Assembly (NCBI RefSeq): GCF_001854805.1
Contig: NZ_MBLO01000007.1
Span: forward strand, 1-38,007
DNA from: Pseudofrankia coriaricola
Lineage (GTDB): Bacteria > Actinomycetota > Actinomycetes > Frankiales > Frankiaceae
DNA length: 38,007 nt
Direction: 5' to 3'
Shown here: piece by piece, positions 11,042 through 19,684 of the stretch
Position numbering within the stretch: the first letter of the stretch is position 1
How the letters are laid out: every line of letters begins with the position of its first letter
The notes under the pieces: model-generated
The model's input: the letters and a program-made list of their open reading frames with translations, nothing else
Told to the model about the DNA's origin: nothing
The model's database searches: none
Position numbers and translations under genes: made by a program

Positions 11042-13324
11042 GTGCCCGTCGAGACCCGCCCGCAGCTCGGTATGACGGTTGCCGAGAGCGTCCCCAGCTA
11101 TCCGCGGGCGCCGAAGCCCGCCGCTGGCGCTCCCAACGTCGTCGTCATCCTGTTCGACGACATGGGCTTCGCCCAGCTCGGCTGCTACGGATCGGACATC
11201 CGCACCCCCAACATCGACCGGCTGGCGGCCGGCGGGCTCCGCTACAACCGGTTCCACGTGACGTCGCTCTGCTCACCGACGAGAGCCAGCCTCCTGACCG
11301 GCCGCAACCACCACGCCGTCGGCATGGGCTTCCTTGTGGACCTACCGCTGGCGTTCCCCGGATACACCGGCCGGATCCCCAAGTCCGCTGCCGCGCTGCC
11401 ACGGCTGCTGCGCGACGCCGGCTACAACACGTTCGCCGTCGGCAAGTGGCACGTCCTGCCGCGCGGAGAGCGCTCGCCGGCCGGCCCCTTCGACCGCTGG
11501 CCGCTCGGCATGGGCTTTGAGCGCTACTACGGATTCCTGCAGGGCGACACCAACCAGTGGACGCCGAACCTCGTGTCCGACAACCAGTACATCGACCCGC
11601 CCCGGCGGCCCGAGGACGGCTATCACCTTTCCGAGGATCTCGCCGACACGGCGATCCGGATGGTCACCGACCAGCAGCACGCGGCGCCGGGAAAGCCGTT
11701 CTTGCTCTACTTCTCCCTGGGCGCGATGCATGCGCCGCACCAGGTCGCGCCGGAGTGGGTGGCCCCCTACCAGGGCCAGTTCGACCATGGCTGGGACCGG
11801 TGGCGCGAGGAGGTCTTCGCCCGGCAGATCGACGCCGGGATCGTGCCCGCCGGCACCGTTCTCACCGAGCGGCCGCCGTGGGTGGCGGGCTGGGATGAGC
11901 TGACGCCCGACGCCCGGCGGATGCACGCGCGGCCCCATGAGGTCTACGCCGGTTTCCTCAGCCACACGGACGCCCAGATCGGCCGCCTGTGTGACGCCCT
12001 TGAGCGCCTCGGTGTCCTGGACAACACGCTGATCCTGCTGATGTCCGACAACGGCGCGAGTGCCGAGGGCGGGCAGCACGGCACCGTCAACGAGCACCGT
12101 TTCTCCAACCGCGTCCGGGAGACGGTCGAGGGAAACCTCGCCAGCCTGGAGGACTGGGGAGGCTTCCGGTCCTACAGCCACTACTCGTGGGGGTGGGCGT
12201 GGGCCGGCAACACACCCCTGCGGCTGTGGAAGCGCTACACCTGGCTCGGCGGGACGCGGGTCCCACTCGTGGTCCACTGGCCCGCCGGCATCCGCTCCCG
12301 AGGCGAGATCCGTGGCCAGTTCTGCCACGCCGTCGATGTCCTTCCAACGGTCCTTGACGTCTGTGGCGTCGAGGCCCCTGATGCGGTGGACGGCGTCACC
12401 CAACAGCCGATGGACGGCGCCAGCTTCACTGCGAGCTTCGAGGACGCCACCGCGCCGGCCGCGCGCCAGACCCAGTACTTCGAGATGCTCGGGTCCCGCT
12501 CGATCGTGAACGGCCGGTGGAAGGCGACCACCGACCACGTGGCACGCGGCGTCGTCGACGAAGAAGAGCTCATGACCGGCAGCCGCGACTTCGCCGCGGA
12601 CCACTGGGCCCTGTTCGACCTGGAGCAGGACTTCTCCGAGGCGGCGGACGTCGCCGCGGTCCACCCTGAGACGGTGCGCAGGCTGCAGGAGGTGTGGCTG
12701 ATCGAGGCCGGCCGTAACAACGTCATGCCGATGTCCGAGGGCCTGACCGACCGGATCGGCGCCATCGTCCCGGCCGACTATTCGCCGGGGAACAAGGCCG
12801 TGTTCCGGCCGGGAGGCTCACCGATCTTCGACGAGAGTATCCCGAACCTCTCCTTCGGGTTCCGGATGTCGGTCGAAGCTGAGGTGGCACCCGAAGGGGC
12901 CCAGGGCGTCCTGCTGGCACTGGGCGACTGGAACGGAGGCTATGCGCTGTACGCCGTCGACGGCCTGCTCCGGTTCACCCTCTGCCCCGCGGGGGACCCG
13001 GTCACCGTGAAGGCCTCCACCCCCCTTTCCCCCGGACGGCACTGCCTGTCCGTCACCTTCAGCCCCGATGGTCCGGGCGGGGAACTCACACTCGCCTGCG
13101 ACGGGGAAACACTCGGATCGGCCACGATGACCGTTGGCGTGCCCTTTGTCATGCAGCATGGCGGCGCGCACCTCTGCCTGGGCCATGACCGAGGGTTCCC
13201 CGTGTGCGACGACTACGTCCCGCCCTTCCCATGGCGGGGGGCAATCCACGACGTGACCGTCGAAACACCCGTGCTCGGCCGGTCACCGGCGGCCGATGTA
13301 CGCGCCGCGCTGCACGCCGACTGA
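11042..13324 (+). CDS. Arylsulfatase, type I (formylglycine) with C-terminal beta domain
   Basis: Hydrolyses sulfate esters. 760 residues from a GTG preceded by AAGGAG at 11031-11036. Active-site features visible are the metal-binding aspartates in ILFDDMG (39-40), the formylglycine motif CSPTR (Cys77 to Arg81), GKWH (Lys135, His137) and the later metal site in LMSDNGASAEGG. The last 170 residues form a beta-rich lectin/LamG-like domain (SFGFRMSVEAEV onward), common in long actinobacterial arylsulfatases. No signal peptide is seen, so the enzyme should act in the cytoplasm on imported substrate. It needs a formylglycine-generating enzyme, not present in the window. It lies 215 bases after the DppF ATPase on the same strand and may have its own promoter. 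The natural substrate is unknown. Confidence 0.9.
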   Translation: MPVETRPQLGMTVAESVPSYPRAPKPAAGAPNVVVILFDDMGFAQLGCYGSDIRTPNIDRLAAGGLRYNRFHVTSLCSPTRASLLTGRNHHAVGMGFLVDLPLAFPGYTGRIPKSAAALPRLLRDAGYNTFAVGKWHVLPRGERSPAGPFDRWPLGMGFERYYGFLQGDTNQWTPNLVSDNQYIDPPRRPEDGYHLSEDLADTAIRMVTDQQHAAPGKPFLLYFSLGAMHAPHQVAPEWVAPYQGQFDHGWDRWREEVFARQIDAGIVPAGTVLTERPPWVAGWDELTPDARRMHARPHEVYAGFLSHTDAQIGRLCDALERLGVLDNTLILLMSDNGASAEGGQHGTVNEHRFSNRVRETVEGNLASLEDWGGFRSYSHYSWGWAWAGNTPLRLWKRYTWLGGTRVPLVVHWPAGIRSRGEIRGQFCHAVDVLPTVLDVCGVEAPDAVDGVTQQPMDGASFTASFEDATAPAARQTQYFEMLGSRSIVNGRWKATTDHVARGVVDEEELMTGSRDFAADHWALFDLEQDFSEAADVAAVHPETVRRLQEVWLIEAGRNNVMPMSEGLTDRIGAIVPADYSPGNKAVFRPGGSPIFDESIPNLSFGFRMSVEAEVAPEGAQGVLLALGDWNGGYALYAVDGLLRFTLCPAGDPVTVKASTPLSPGRHCLSVTFSPDGPGGELTLACDGETLGSATMTVGVPFVMQHGGAHLCLGHDRGFPVCDDYVPPFPWRGAIHDVTVETPVLGRSPAADVRAALHAD

Positions 13325-13524
13325 CACGTCCCGGCGAGCAGCAGGCTGACGCAAGCGGGAGGTACTCGGCGAGGGTGGTGGGCAGATCCGGCCCGCGCTC
13401 GCGTGCGCGGCGGTGGGTGGTGGGGGACCGGGGCCCGCCCGCAGGCGACCAAACACGGCCGAACGATGTGTCAGATGATCCAGCTCAACGTCGTCCTGCT
13501 GCTCCTGGGCCGCGCTCATCGCGT

Positions 13525-13541
13525 GGCGCCGATTCGGCGCC
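13525..13541. promoter_or_regulatory. 17-bp perfect palindrome, candidate operator
   Basis: GGCGCCGA-T-TCGGCGCC has 8-bp arms around a single base, 61 bases before the start of the orphan receptor gene and 200 bases after the sulfatase stop. The nearly spacerless symmetry looks more like a dimer-binding site than a terminator hairpin, which would need a loop. Confidence 0.4.
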
Positions 13542-13602
13542 TACCCGTTCACCTCGTACGAAGGCGGGGTGAGACGGGTGGGAGCCGGTATGAAGGAATC
13601 AT

Positions 13603-14817
13603 ATGTTATCGCGCACACGACTCGTATCTTTAGGGTTAGCGATGGCGACCCTGGTCGCCACGGCTGCCAGCTGCGCATCTTCAAGCGGCGGAAGCGGCAC
13701 GAATGCGGCCTGCGACTCGCCTGGAGTCACCCCGAGCCAGGTGACGCTCGGGTTCATCTATCCCGCGTCAGGTGCGTCGAGTTCCGCGCTGTCCGCGGCT
13801 CGCGCCGGCATCGATGCCAGGATCGGCCTCGCGAACGAGCAGGGCGGCATGCACGGCCGACGGATCACCTACCAGTGGCGAGACGACGAGAACACTTCAT
13901 CCGTCACCGCACGCGCGACCGAAGAGCTCGTTCAACAGGAGCATGTCTTCGGCCTGGTAGCGGCCAGTGCCTCCCTCGGCGGCTCGCTGGACAGTCTGGC
14001 GCAACAGGGAATTCCCGTTGCCGGACTCGCGGTCGATCCTGCCTGGGCTGGGCGCGAGAACATGTTCTCCTTCATCTACTCCGCCTCACAGGCAGTTGTC
14101 GGGCGTTACATCCGGGAAGCCCACGGCACCAAGGTTGCTATTATCACCGCAGGTCAGTCGGCCGACTCCGCCGCGAACGTGACGTTGTATGAACAGGGCC
14201 TGCGGGCCGCGGGGGTCAGCGCGGTCGAGGTTTTTCCCTATGCGGTCGCTAGCGGCAGTCCCGCCCAGCTGGCCAGCAAGATCATGGCATTCGGCGCTGA
14301 TGCGTTGCTGGGTATCATCGCTCCGGAAGGTTTTGGCCAGGTCGTACAGGCAACGCGCGCGGCGGGTGCGCACCTCGCGGTCAGCGTCGTGCTCGCGGGC
14401 TACGACCATAGCGTGCTGGCAGCGGATGGCCAGGCGCTCGCCGGCGTGTCGATGCCGGTCTTCTTCCGTCCGTTCGAAGCGGGCGGCCCAGCAATCGAGA
14501 GATACCACAGCGCCATGGACCGCTACGCTCCGGAGGCGCGGGACGCCGACCAGCAGTTCGCGATGTTCACCTACATCAACACTGATCTGTTCCTGCGCGG
14601 ACTCTACCTGGCCGGGCCCTGCCCCACCCGCGACAGCTTCATCAAGGCCCTGCGCAGCGTCTCCTCCTATGACGCGGACGGACTCATTGAACCCGTCGAT
14701 CTACGCGACTACTCGGGCAAACCACTCTCCTGCTACTCGTTCGTCCAGGTGGCTCCCGGCGGCGCGGCCTTCCAGCTGGTGCGCAAACGAGTCTGCGCCG
14801 ACGGCACCTCCGGCTGA
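13603..14817 (+). CDS. Type-1 periplasmic-binding lipoprotein (LivJ-like ABC receptor), orphan
   Basis: 404 residues. A signal peptide ends in a lipobox TAASC (Cys24), so the protein is a lipoprotein on the outer face of the membrane. The mature part reads as a type-I periplasmic-binding fold of the branched-chain amino acid/amide class: TLGFIYPASGASSSALSAAR, GIDARIGLANEQGGMHGR, then a second lobe with YEQGLRAAGVSAVEV. Four further cysteines (one near the mature N-terminus, three near the C-terminus) could form disulfides. The ATG at 13603 has GAAGGA at 13592-13597. No permease or ATPase of the Liv class is nearby, so it either works with a transporter elsewhere or acts as a sensor receptor. 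The sulfatase upstream is on the same strand but 278 bases away. Confidence 0.8.
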   Translation: MLSRTRLVSLGLAMATLVATAASCASSSGGSGTNAACDSPGVTPSQVTLGFIYPASGASSSALSAARAGIDARIGLANEQGGMHGRRITYQWRDDENTSSVTARATEELVQQEHVFGLVAASASLGGSLDSLAQQGIPVAGLAVDPAWAGRENMFSFIYSASQAVVGRYIREAHGTKVAIITAGQSADSAANVTLYEQGLRAAGVSAVEVFPYAVASGSPAQLASKIMAFGADALLGIIAPEGFGQVVQATRAAGAHLAVSVVLAGYDHSVLAADGQALAGVSMPVFFRPFEAGGPAIERYHSAMDRYAPEARDADQQFAMFTYINTDLFLRGLYLAGPCPTRDSFIKALRSVSSYDADGLIEPVDLRDYSGKPLSCYSFVQVAPGGAAFQLVRKRVCADGTSG

Positions 14818-14958
14818 CAGGGTGGGGTCTGATGTGCCCAGCGGTGACGGATGAGTCCCACGCACCGCCGGGCGCTGCCGGGGCGTGGACGCGCGATTGC
14901 GACGACCGCAGCCAGGTACCGGTGCCCCGACGACGTTGAGCGCGGTCTTCGGCTGGAG

Positions 14959-14976
14959 TGTCAAGTTTTATTGACA
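14959..14976. repeat. AT-rich inverted repeat TGTCAA-N6-TTGACA
   Basis: Perfect 6-bp arms around GTTTTA in the spacer between two convergent genes. It could be a weak bidirectional terminator or an IS end relic: GGAGTGTCAAGTT here (14955-14967) recurs with one change at 33809-33821. Confidence 0.4.
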
Positions 14977-15008
14977 GACCCTCCCGAGGTGCGCTGCCTG
15001 GTCGCGGT

Positions 15009-17489
15009 TCATCGGGTTGTCGTTACTTCGGCGAGGTGGTGAACGGCGATTGACGGGCCGAAGTAGGGGCCTTGACCGCAGTGGCAGCCGGCCGCCTTGG
15101 CAATGTCGGCTTGATGCTGGTTCGCGAGTCCTCGCGCAATGACGGTGGCCTTGAGCGTGTCGGCGAGACGGACCAGGCCGATGATCAAGCTTGTCGGTCC
15201 GATCTGGGTCTGACCTGTGTTCGTGGCAGCGTCGAGTGTCAGTGCCTGATCGACCTTGATGATGTCGACTGGTAGCCGGCGGAGGCCGGCGAAGCCGCTG
15301 GAGTCGGCGCCGATGTTGTCGAGCGCGATCCGCACGCCGCACCGGCTAAGTTCGCTCAATGCGCGCGCGGCGGCGTCGAGATCAGGGCCGGTGGTCGTGC
15401 CGCTGATCTCGATGACCAGTGCCGGGGGCGGCACGGCGCGACGGCGCAGATCCGCGACGACGCGCTCCACCAGCCAGGGCCCGCCTAGCCGTGGCGGGGC
15501 GATGTCGATGTGCACAGCGACTTCGGCGCCGAACCGGTTTCGCAATGCGGGCAGGTCTGCACAGATCGCCGTGAGGACGTAGCCGTCGAGGACTGCTCCG
15601 GCGTCGCCAGTCTGGTCTGGGCCCGATCGGCCTGCGGCGGCCCGGGTCGCTGTCGCCGTGTCGGGGGTGGACGACCAGGATGGAAAGGCTTCGAACGCCA
15701 CGATGCGATGGTCGGCGAGCGCGACGATCGGCTCGTAGTCCACGCGGAAGTCGGCCGGTCCGTCCTGGTGTGTCGGCCTCAGGGCGGCGCCGTCGAACGG
15801 GGAGGCGGACAGGTCCGCCGGGCCTGTGTCCGGGTGGAAGATGACGACCTGCCCGTCGGTCCGCCGCTTGGCGACGTACATCGCCGCGTCCGCGCGGCGT
15901 AGCAGCTCGTCGGCGTCATCCGGGCGGGTGTCGGCGCGGATCGTGGCCATGCCGATGCTGACGCCGACGTGTTCGGTCCGGCCGTGGAAGACGAACGGGT
16001 TCCGTAGCGCCTCCGCAACCCGGTCGGCCACATGGTGAGGTGCCTCCGCGTCGCCGGCGAGCACGATGGCGAACTCGTCGCCGCCCAGGCGTGCGACGAG
16101 GTCGGTGTCGCGGACGCAGCCGGTCAACCGGCGGGCCACCGCGACGAGCAACTCGTCGCCGGCGGCGTGGCCAAGGGTGTCGTTGACGGCCTTGAATTTG
16201 TCAAGGTCGCAGAACAGGACGGCGGCCTGCCGAGGTGGGAGTGAGCGCTGTTCGCCGTGGTTGGGCGCCCTCTCGTCGTGAGCCGAAGGGGCTCCGCCTC
16301 GCTGGGCGGCGAGCTCGTCCTCGAGTCGTCGGTTGAACAGCAGCCGGTTGGCCAGGCCGGTCAGCGGGTCGTGGAATGCCTGGTAGTGCAGCTCCTGACG
16401 CGCCCGTCGGACCCGGGACAACAGAACGGTGTTCTCGGTAAGAATGATCATCTGGCGGACCACCACGAAGACGATCAGAAGGATGCTGACCGCGATCTCG
16501 ACCGAGTCAAGACGCCCGCCGACCGCGAGCGTTGCCACCAGGACCACGGCCACCGCCATGGGTGCGTAAGGCAGGAACACGTAGGCCCAGGTGAGGACTC
16601 CGTGATGACGGTGACCGCGGTCGCCGCGCCGGTCCGGCCTGGGCACGCCGACCGCCAGCGCGATGAGCATGATCCCGACTATGGCGAAGGCGGTGTACTC
16701 GGGGCCCAGCATGCGTCCGCCCGTGCTGATGGTGCGGATCCAGGCGCCGTGGGTGATGATCTGAGCCGCCAGGCCGACGCCAAGCAGCAGCAGCGCTCGC
16801 GGATTGGCCGGCCGCCGGAATGTTGCCTGGAGGACCACGATCACGGCGAGGGTCATGGCGATGATCGGATAGAGCACGGCCATGATGTACTGCATCATGC
16901 CGGGAGGACCGGAAACGATCACGGTTTTCAGGATCGCGGCCCAGGCGATCAGGAAGACCGATCCTGTGATCAACAATCCGTCCAGGACCACGACCAGCGA
17001 TCGTGGAGTGATCTTCCCGGCTGGTTCGGCCGCGTCGCCGTCGTCTTCCGGGGTGAGCGGGGACGTGGGGAACAGTACCAGCGCTACCCCGGCAGGCAGT
17101 GGCGCGACAAGGAAGAACAAATCGCTGTAGGAGACCGCGGTCCACGAGGCGCTCAGGCCGAAAAAGCGAAGGTACACCAGGGGTATGGCACACCCGATGG
17201 CGCCGATCAGTGCCCAGACGGCCATGAGCAGCCGCCAGCGAAGCTCCGCCGCCCGCGCCCGCCGCATGGTCCACACGGCGGTACCCAAGCTGAACAGGAG
17301 CGCGGCCAGGGTCGAGGCGGCCGACAAGGTCCCGCTCACGCGGGCGGGCATCTCCACCCAGAACACCGCGAGCGCTGCGAGGAACACCGCCGCGACCAGC
17401 ACCCAGCGCTTCCAGACTGACATCGACACCGTGCCGTCGAATGTGTCAGCTTCGCCGGGCGCCGAACTAGCGGATAACGGTGTGTACAT
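15009..17489 (-). CDS. Membrane GGDEF-EAL protein with degenerate EAL domain
   Basis: 826 residues. About 350 N-terminal residues carry roughly eight to ten hydrophobic segments, followed by GGDEF and EAL domains. The cyclase half looks active: HDPLTGLANRLLF, FCDLDKFKAVNDTLGH, GGDEF at 469-473, with RDTD five residues before as the inhibitory site. The EAL half (from about residue 590) is eroded at catalytic positions: EAL is EAF, the usual DDFG is DNIG, and the EGVE loop is RGLA, while the lysine in IIKVD and GQG near the end remain. I predict cyclase activity plus c-di-GMP binding at most, without phosphodiesterase activity. The ATG at 17487-17489 lies behind a TATTCT -10-like box (leaderless); ATG 17421-17423 (MSVWKRW) is the alternative. 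Related in plan to the gene at 1507-3198. Confidence 0.85.
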   Translation of the reverse strand: MYTPLSASSAPGEADTFDGTVSMSVWKRWVLVAAVFLAALAVFWVEMPARVSGTLSAASTLAALLFSLGTAVWTMRRARAAELRWRLLMAVWALIGAIGCAIPLVYLRFFGLSASWTAVSYSDLFFLVAPLPAGVALVLFPTSPLTPEDDGDAAEPAGKITPRSLVVVLDGLLITGSVFLIAWAAILKTVIVSGPPGMMQYIMAVLYPIIAMTLAVIVVLQATFRRPANPRALLLLGVGLAAQIITHGAWIRTISTGGRMLGPEYTAFAIVGIMLIALAVGVPRPDRRGDRGHRHHGVLTWAYVFLPYAPMAVAVVLVATLAVGGRLDSVEIAVSILLIVFVVVRQMIILTENTVLLSRVRRARQELHYQAFHDPLTGLANRLLFNRRLEDELAAQRGGAPSAHDERAPNHGEQRSLPPRQAAVLFCDLDKFKAVNDTLGHAAGDELLVAVARRLTGCVRDTDLVARLGGDEFAIVLAGDAEAPHHVADRVAEALRNPFVFHGRTEHVGVSIGMATIRADTRPDDADELLRRADAAMYVAKRRTDGQVVIFHPDTGPADLSASPFDGAALRPTHQDGPADFRVDYEPIVALADHRIVAFEAFPSWSSTPDTATATRAAAGRSGPDQTGDAGAVLDGYVLTAICADLPALRNRFGAEVAVHIDIAPPRLGGPWLVERVVADLRRRAVPPPALVIEISGTTTGPDLDAAARALSELSRCGVRIALDNIGADSSGFAGLRRLPVDIIKVDQALTLDAATNTGQTQIGPTSLIIGLVRLADTLKATVIARGLANQHQADIAKAAGCHCGQGPYFGPSIAVHHLAEVTTTR

Positions 17490-17682
17490 ACATGACAGAA
17501 TAGATCTGCTGCCTGTGTTGCGGCCAGTGGGAGCGCCTCGACAAAATTTGCCAAGCCCGGAAAATCGGTCATCTCCGCTCCTCGGCCTAACCTAGACGCT
17601 TCTATAGATCGTCAAATGGCATGACTGTGGCCCTGAATCTTGATCGGATCTGGCTTCTTGGAGGTGGCCGCGGCGGTCATGG

Positions 17683-17869
17683 TTACCGTGTTCGGTAGGG
17701 TTCGCGGGCGATGCATTGTTTCAGGCAGCGCGGATCTCCGGGACCGTCTTGCCTTCGGCGGTGCGGCGGGCGACGTAGGCCTTGGTGGTCGGGCAGGTCC
17801 GCATCCTGCTGATGGTGATCGTGTGGATCGCGCGGTTGAGGGCGCGGTCGCCGCCGCGGTTGAGTCGAT
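17683..17869 (-). pseudogene. IS110-family transposase C-terminal relic
   Basis: On the minus strand one frame reads RLNRGGDRALNRAIHTI, then SRMRTCPTTKAYVARRTAEG and KTVPEIR, the conserved end of IS110/IS116/IS902 transposases (transposase_20 region). A one-base frameshift after EIR moves the last part (RCLKQCIARE) to another frame before the TAA at 17683-17685. The first three quarters of the transposase, with the DEDD nuclease domain, is absent. It directly abuts the aldehyde dehydrogenase stub, so insertion followed by deletion is likely. Confidence 0.75.
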
Positions 17870-17955
17870 CCGTCGTATGGGTGGCGCACCTCGACAACGT
17901 CCGAGCTGGCGCTCGCCCGCCCGGCGATCCAGTAGCTGGCCACCGACTCCTCCAT
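17866..17955 (-). pseudogene. Aldehyde dehydrogenase N-terminal stub
   Basis: ATG 17953-17955 has AGGAGG six bases upstream and opens a frame reading EESVASYWIAGRASASSD then VVEVRHPYDGS, the N-terminal beta strands of an NAD-dependent aldehyde dehydrogenase. After about 30 residues homology stops exactly where the IS110 relic begins. The start signals are intact, so a short peptide may still be made. It lies on the same strand 101 bases after pucR and opposite gabT, where a succinate-semialdehyde dehydrogenase (gabD) would be expected, but 30 residues cannot prove that identity. Confidence 0.65.
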
Positions 17956-18056
17956 ACACGGCCTCCTCACGGCGTTCATGCCGCGAGACTAGATGCCAAC
18001 AAGCGTCAAGGCTCATGCCGGTCCGTACAGCGGGGACGGTCAGAATCGCCAAAACG

Positions 18057-19586
18057 TCACTCCGGATCGGCCGGCACCGTCTCGTCCAGCAGGTGCAGCG
18101 CGAACCACAACTCGGCGCGGAATCCGGGCGCGTCCAGGCTGCGCCCGGTGAGCTGTTCCACTTTACGCATCCGGTTGCGCAGGGTGTGGCGGTGCACACC
18201 GAGACGCGCCGCTGCCGGGTCCCACTGGCCGTGGTGCTGTAGCCACACCCGGAGCGAGACGACCAGGTCGGCGCGGCCGTCCCCATCGTGGTGTATCAAC
18301 GGTGCCAGCAGCGCCTCGGCGAAACCGCGCGCCCGCGCGCCCGGCAGCAGCCGCAGCAGTCCCTGCCCGGCAAGGTCGGCAAAGCGCATCACCGGGGCGC
18401 CGGCGGCGGGTACCGACTCCGCTGCGAGCGTCGCCTGGCGGTATCCGTTGACCAACGTCCCGTACCCGACCGGCTCGCCGACCCCGATCCGCAGCCCTGC
18501 GACGCGGCGCGACAGCGACGACAGCCACGTCGGGCCCGAATCGCCCTCGCCCGTCAGGACGACCACGTACGACCCGAACTCGGCGAAGAACAGCGACTTG
18601 CCGGGCTGGCGCGCCGCAATCTCCAGCAAGTCGGCCGCTGCCGCGCGCGCCGCGACCGGCCCAGCGAGGGCGTAGACCAGCAACGGCTCCTCCGGCAACG
18701 CCCCCGACAGGTGCGCCGCGGTCCCGCGCGCCAACTCGGCCTGGCCTGCGGCCATCAGGTGGAACAGGCCGGTCCGCAGATGCTGGTACGTCGTGGCGAG
18801 GGTTCGTGACTGCTCCAATGCCAGGGTCAGCAGGGCCGCCGCGGTGTTGGCGATCTGGCGATCGGTGAGGTCAAGCGGGGCAAGGCGACCGACGGCGAGG
18901 AACCCGCGTGCCCGGGCGCCCAGCGTCTGGATGAACACCTCGTCGACTCCGTCGGTGATCCCGGCGCTGGCGACGGTGCCGGCCGACCGCAGCCGGTCGA
19001 GATCGGGGGCGAGCAGGACCGCCTTCCCCGCGGCCGACGCGGGTGCCGCCTCGTCCGGGTTACCTGCGGAGTCGAGCAGCAGGACCCAGGCGCCGAGCAG
19101 GCGGGACAGGCGGTCGACGAGCGCGGCAAACCCGTTCGGACCGGCGGCTGCTCGCGTGAGTACGTGCTGGGCTTCATTGGTACGCCTCACCGCTGCATAC
19201 TGGTCCGCGGCGACCGCCTCCGACACTGCCTTGCTGATCGCGATGAATGGGGTGCTCCGCAGCACCTCGAAGAGCGGCAGCCCCGCAACCTCGGCAGCCT
19301 CCGACAGCCCGACCGGAACTGTGTCGTGGCTGAGCCCGATGCCGAAGCCGAGCCCGACGATACCGGCGTCGCCAAGGCGGGCGACGTAGGCGGCGCACGT
19401 GGCCGGGTCCTGCCGCAGGGCCAAGCCAGTGGTCAGCAGCAGCTCGCCGCCCTGCAGGAACGGGGTGGGGTCGGTCAGCTCGGTGGAGTGCACCCAGGCG
19501 ATCGGCCGGTCCAGGTTGGCCTCGCCGGCGAGAACGGACAGGTCCAGCGAGCGGTCGCTGACAAGACTACGCAGCGTCAACGGCAT
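18057..19586 (-). CDS. PucR-family transcriptional regulator
   Basis: 509 residues, three-part PucR layout. An N-terminal PucR domain (about 8-130, with AWVHSTELTDPTPFLQGGEL) is followed by a GGDEF-like middle domain without cyclase motifs and a C-terminal helix-turn-helix (about 450-500, with AAARLGVHRHTLRNRMRKVE). PucR-type regulators control purine, proline and GABA use; GabR of Corynebacterium glutamicum, which activates gabTDP, belongs here. Divergence from the aminotransferase gene with 98 bases between starts supports a GABA or omega-amino-acid role. The ATG at 19584-19586 has a GGGGG run upstream as ribosome site. The stub of an aldehyde dehydrogenase follows on the same strand. Confidence 0.9.
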   Translation of the reverse strand: MPLTLRSLVSDRSLDLSVLAGEANLDRPIAWVHSTELTDPTPFLQGGELLLTTGLALRQDPATCAAYVARLGDAGIVGLGFGIGLSHDTVPVGLSEAAEVAGLPLFEVLRSTPFIAISKAVSEAVAADQYAAVRRTNEAQHVLTRAAAGPNGFAALVDRLSRLLGAWVLLLDSAGNPDEAAPASAAGKAVLLAPDLDRLRSAGTVASAGITDGVDEVFIQTLGARARGFLAVGRLAPLDLTDRQIANTAAALLTLALEQSRTLATTYQHLRTGLFHLMAAGQAELARGTAAHLSGALPEEPLLVYALAGPVAARAAAADLLEIAARQPGKSLFFAEFGSYVVVLTGEGDSGPTWLSSLSRRVAGLRIGVGEPVGYGTLVNGYRQATLAAESVPAAGAPVMRFADLAGQGLLRLLPGARARGFAEALLAPLIHHDGDGRADLVVSLRVWLQHHGQWDPAAARLGVHRHTLRNRMRKVEQLTGRSLDAPGFRAELWFALHLLDETVPADPE

Positions 19587-19665
19587 CCGTGCCCCCTATC
19601 ATGGCTATCTTCGATCGCGACCTCTACACAACGGCGTAGGATCATCATCAACATAGCCAGTTTGG

Positions 19666-19680
19666 CACTCGCCTCGAGTG
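19666..19680. promoter_or_regulatory. Inverted repeat CACTCG-CCT-CGAGTG, candidate PucR site
   Basis: A perfect 6-bp inverted repeat lies five bases before the ATG at 19685, in the spacer between pucR and gabT. A TAGGAT that could be a -10 box is at 19637-19642, so the repeat would sit in the 5' leader of gabT; no good -35 is seen. It may be a regulator site or an RNA hairpin covering the gabT start. Confidence 0.35.
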
Positions 19681-19684
19681 TGGG

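Noticed and set aside
13403-13633. Short plus-strand frame before the orphan receptor
   Set aside because: No ribosome site or homology; it overlaps the true start of the lipoprotein.
16257-17420. A 387-codon plus-strand frame opposite the GGDEF-EAL gene
   Set aside because: Composition is dominated by Asp/His/Gly/Arg without motifs; it is the antisense of the membrane sensor.
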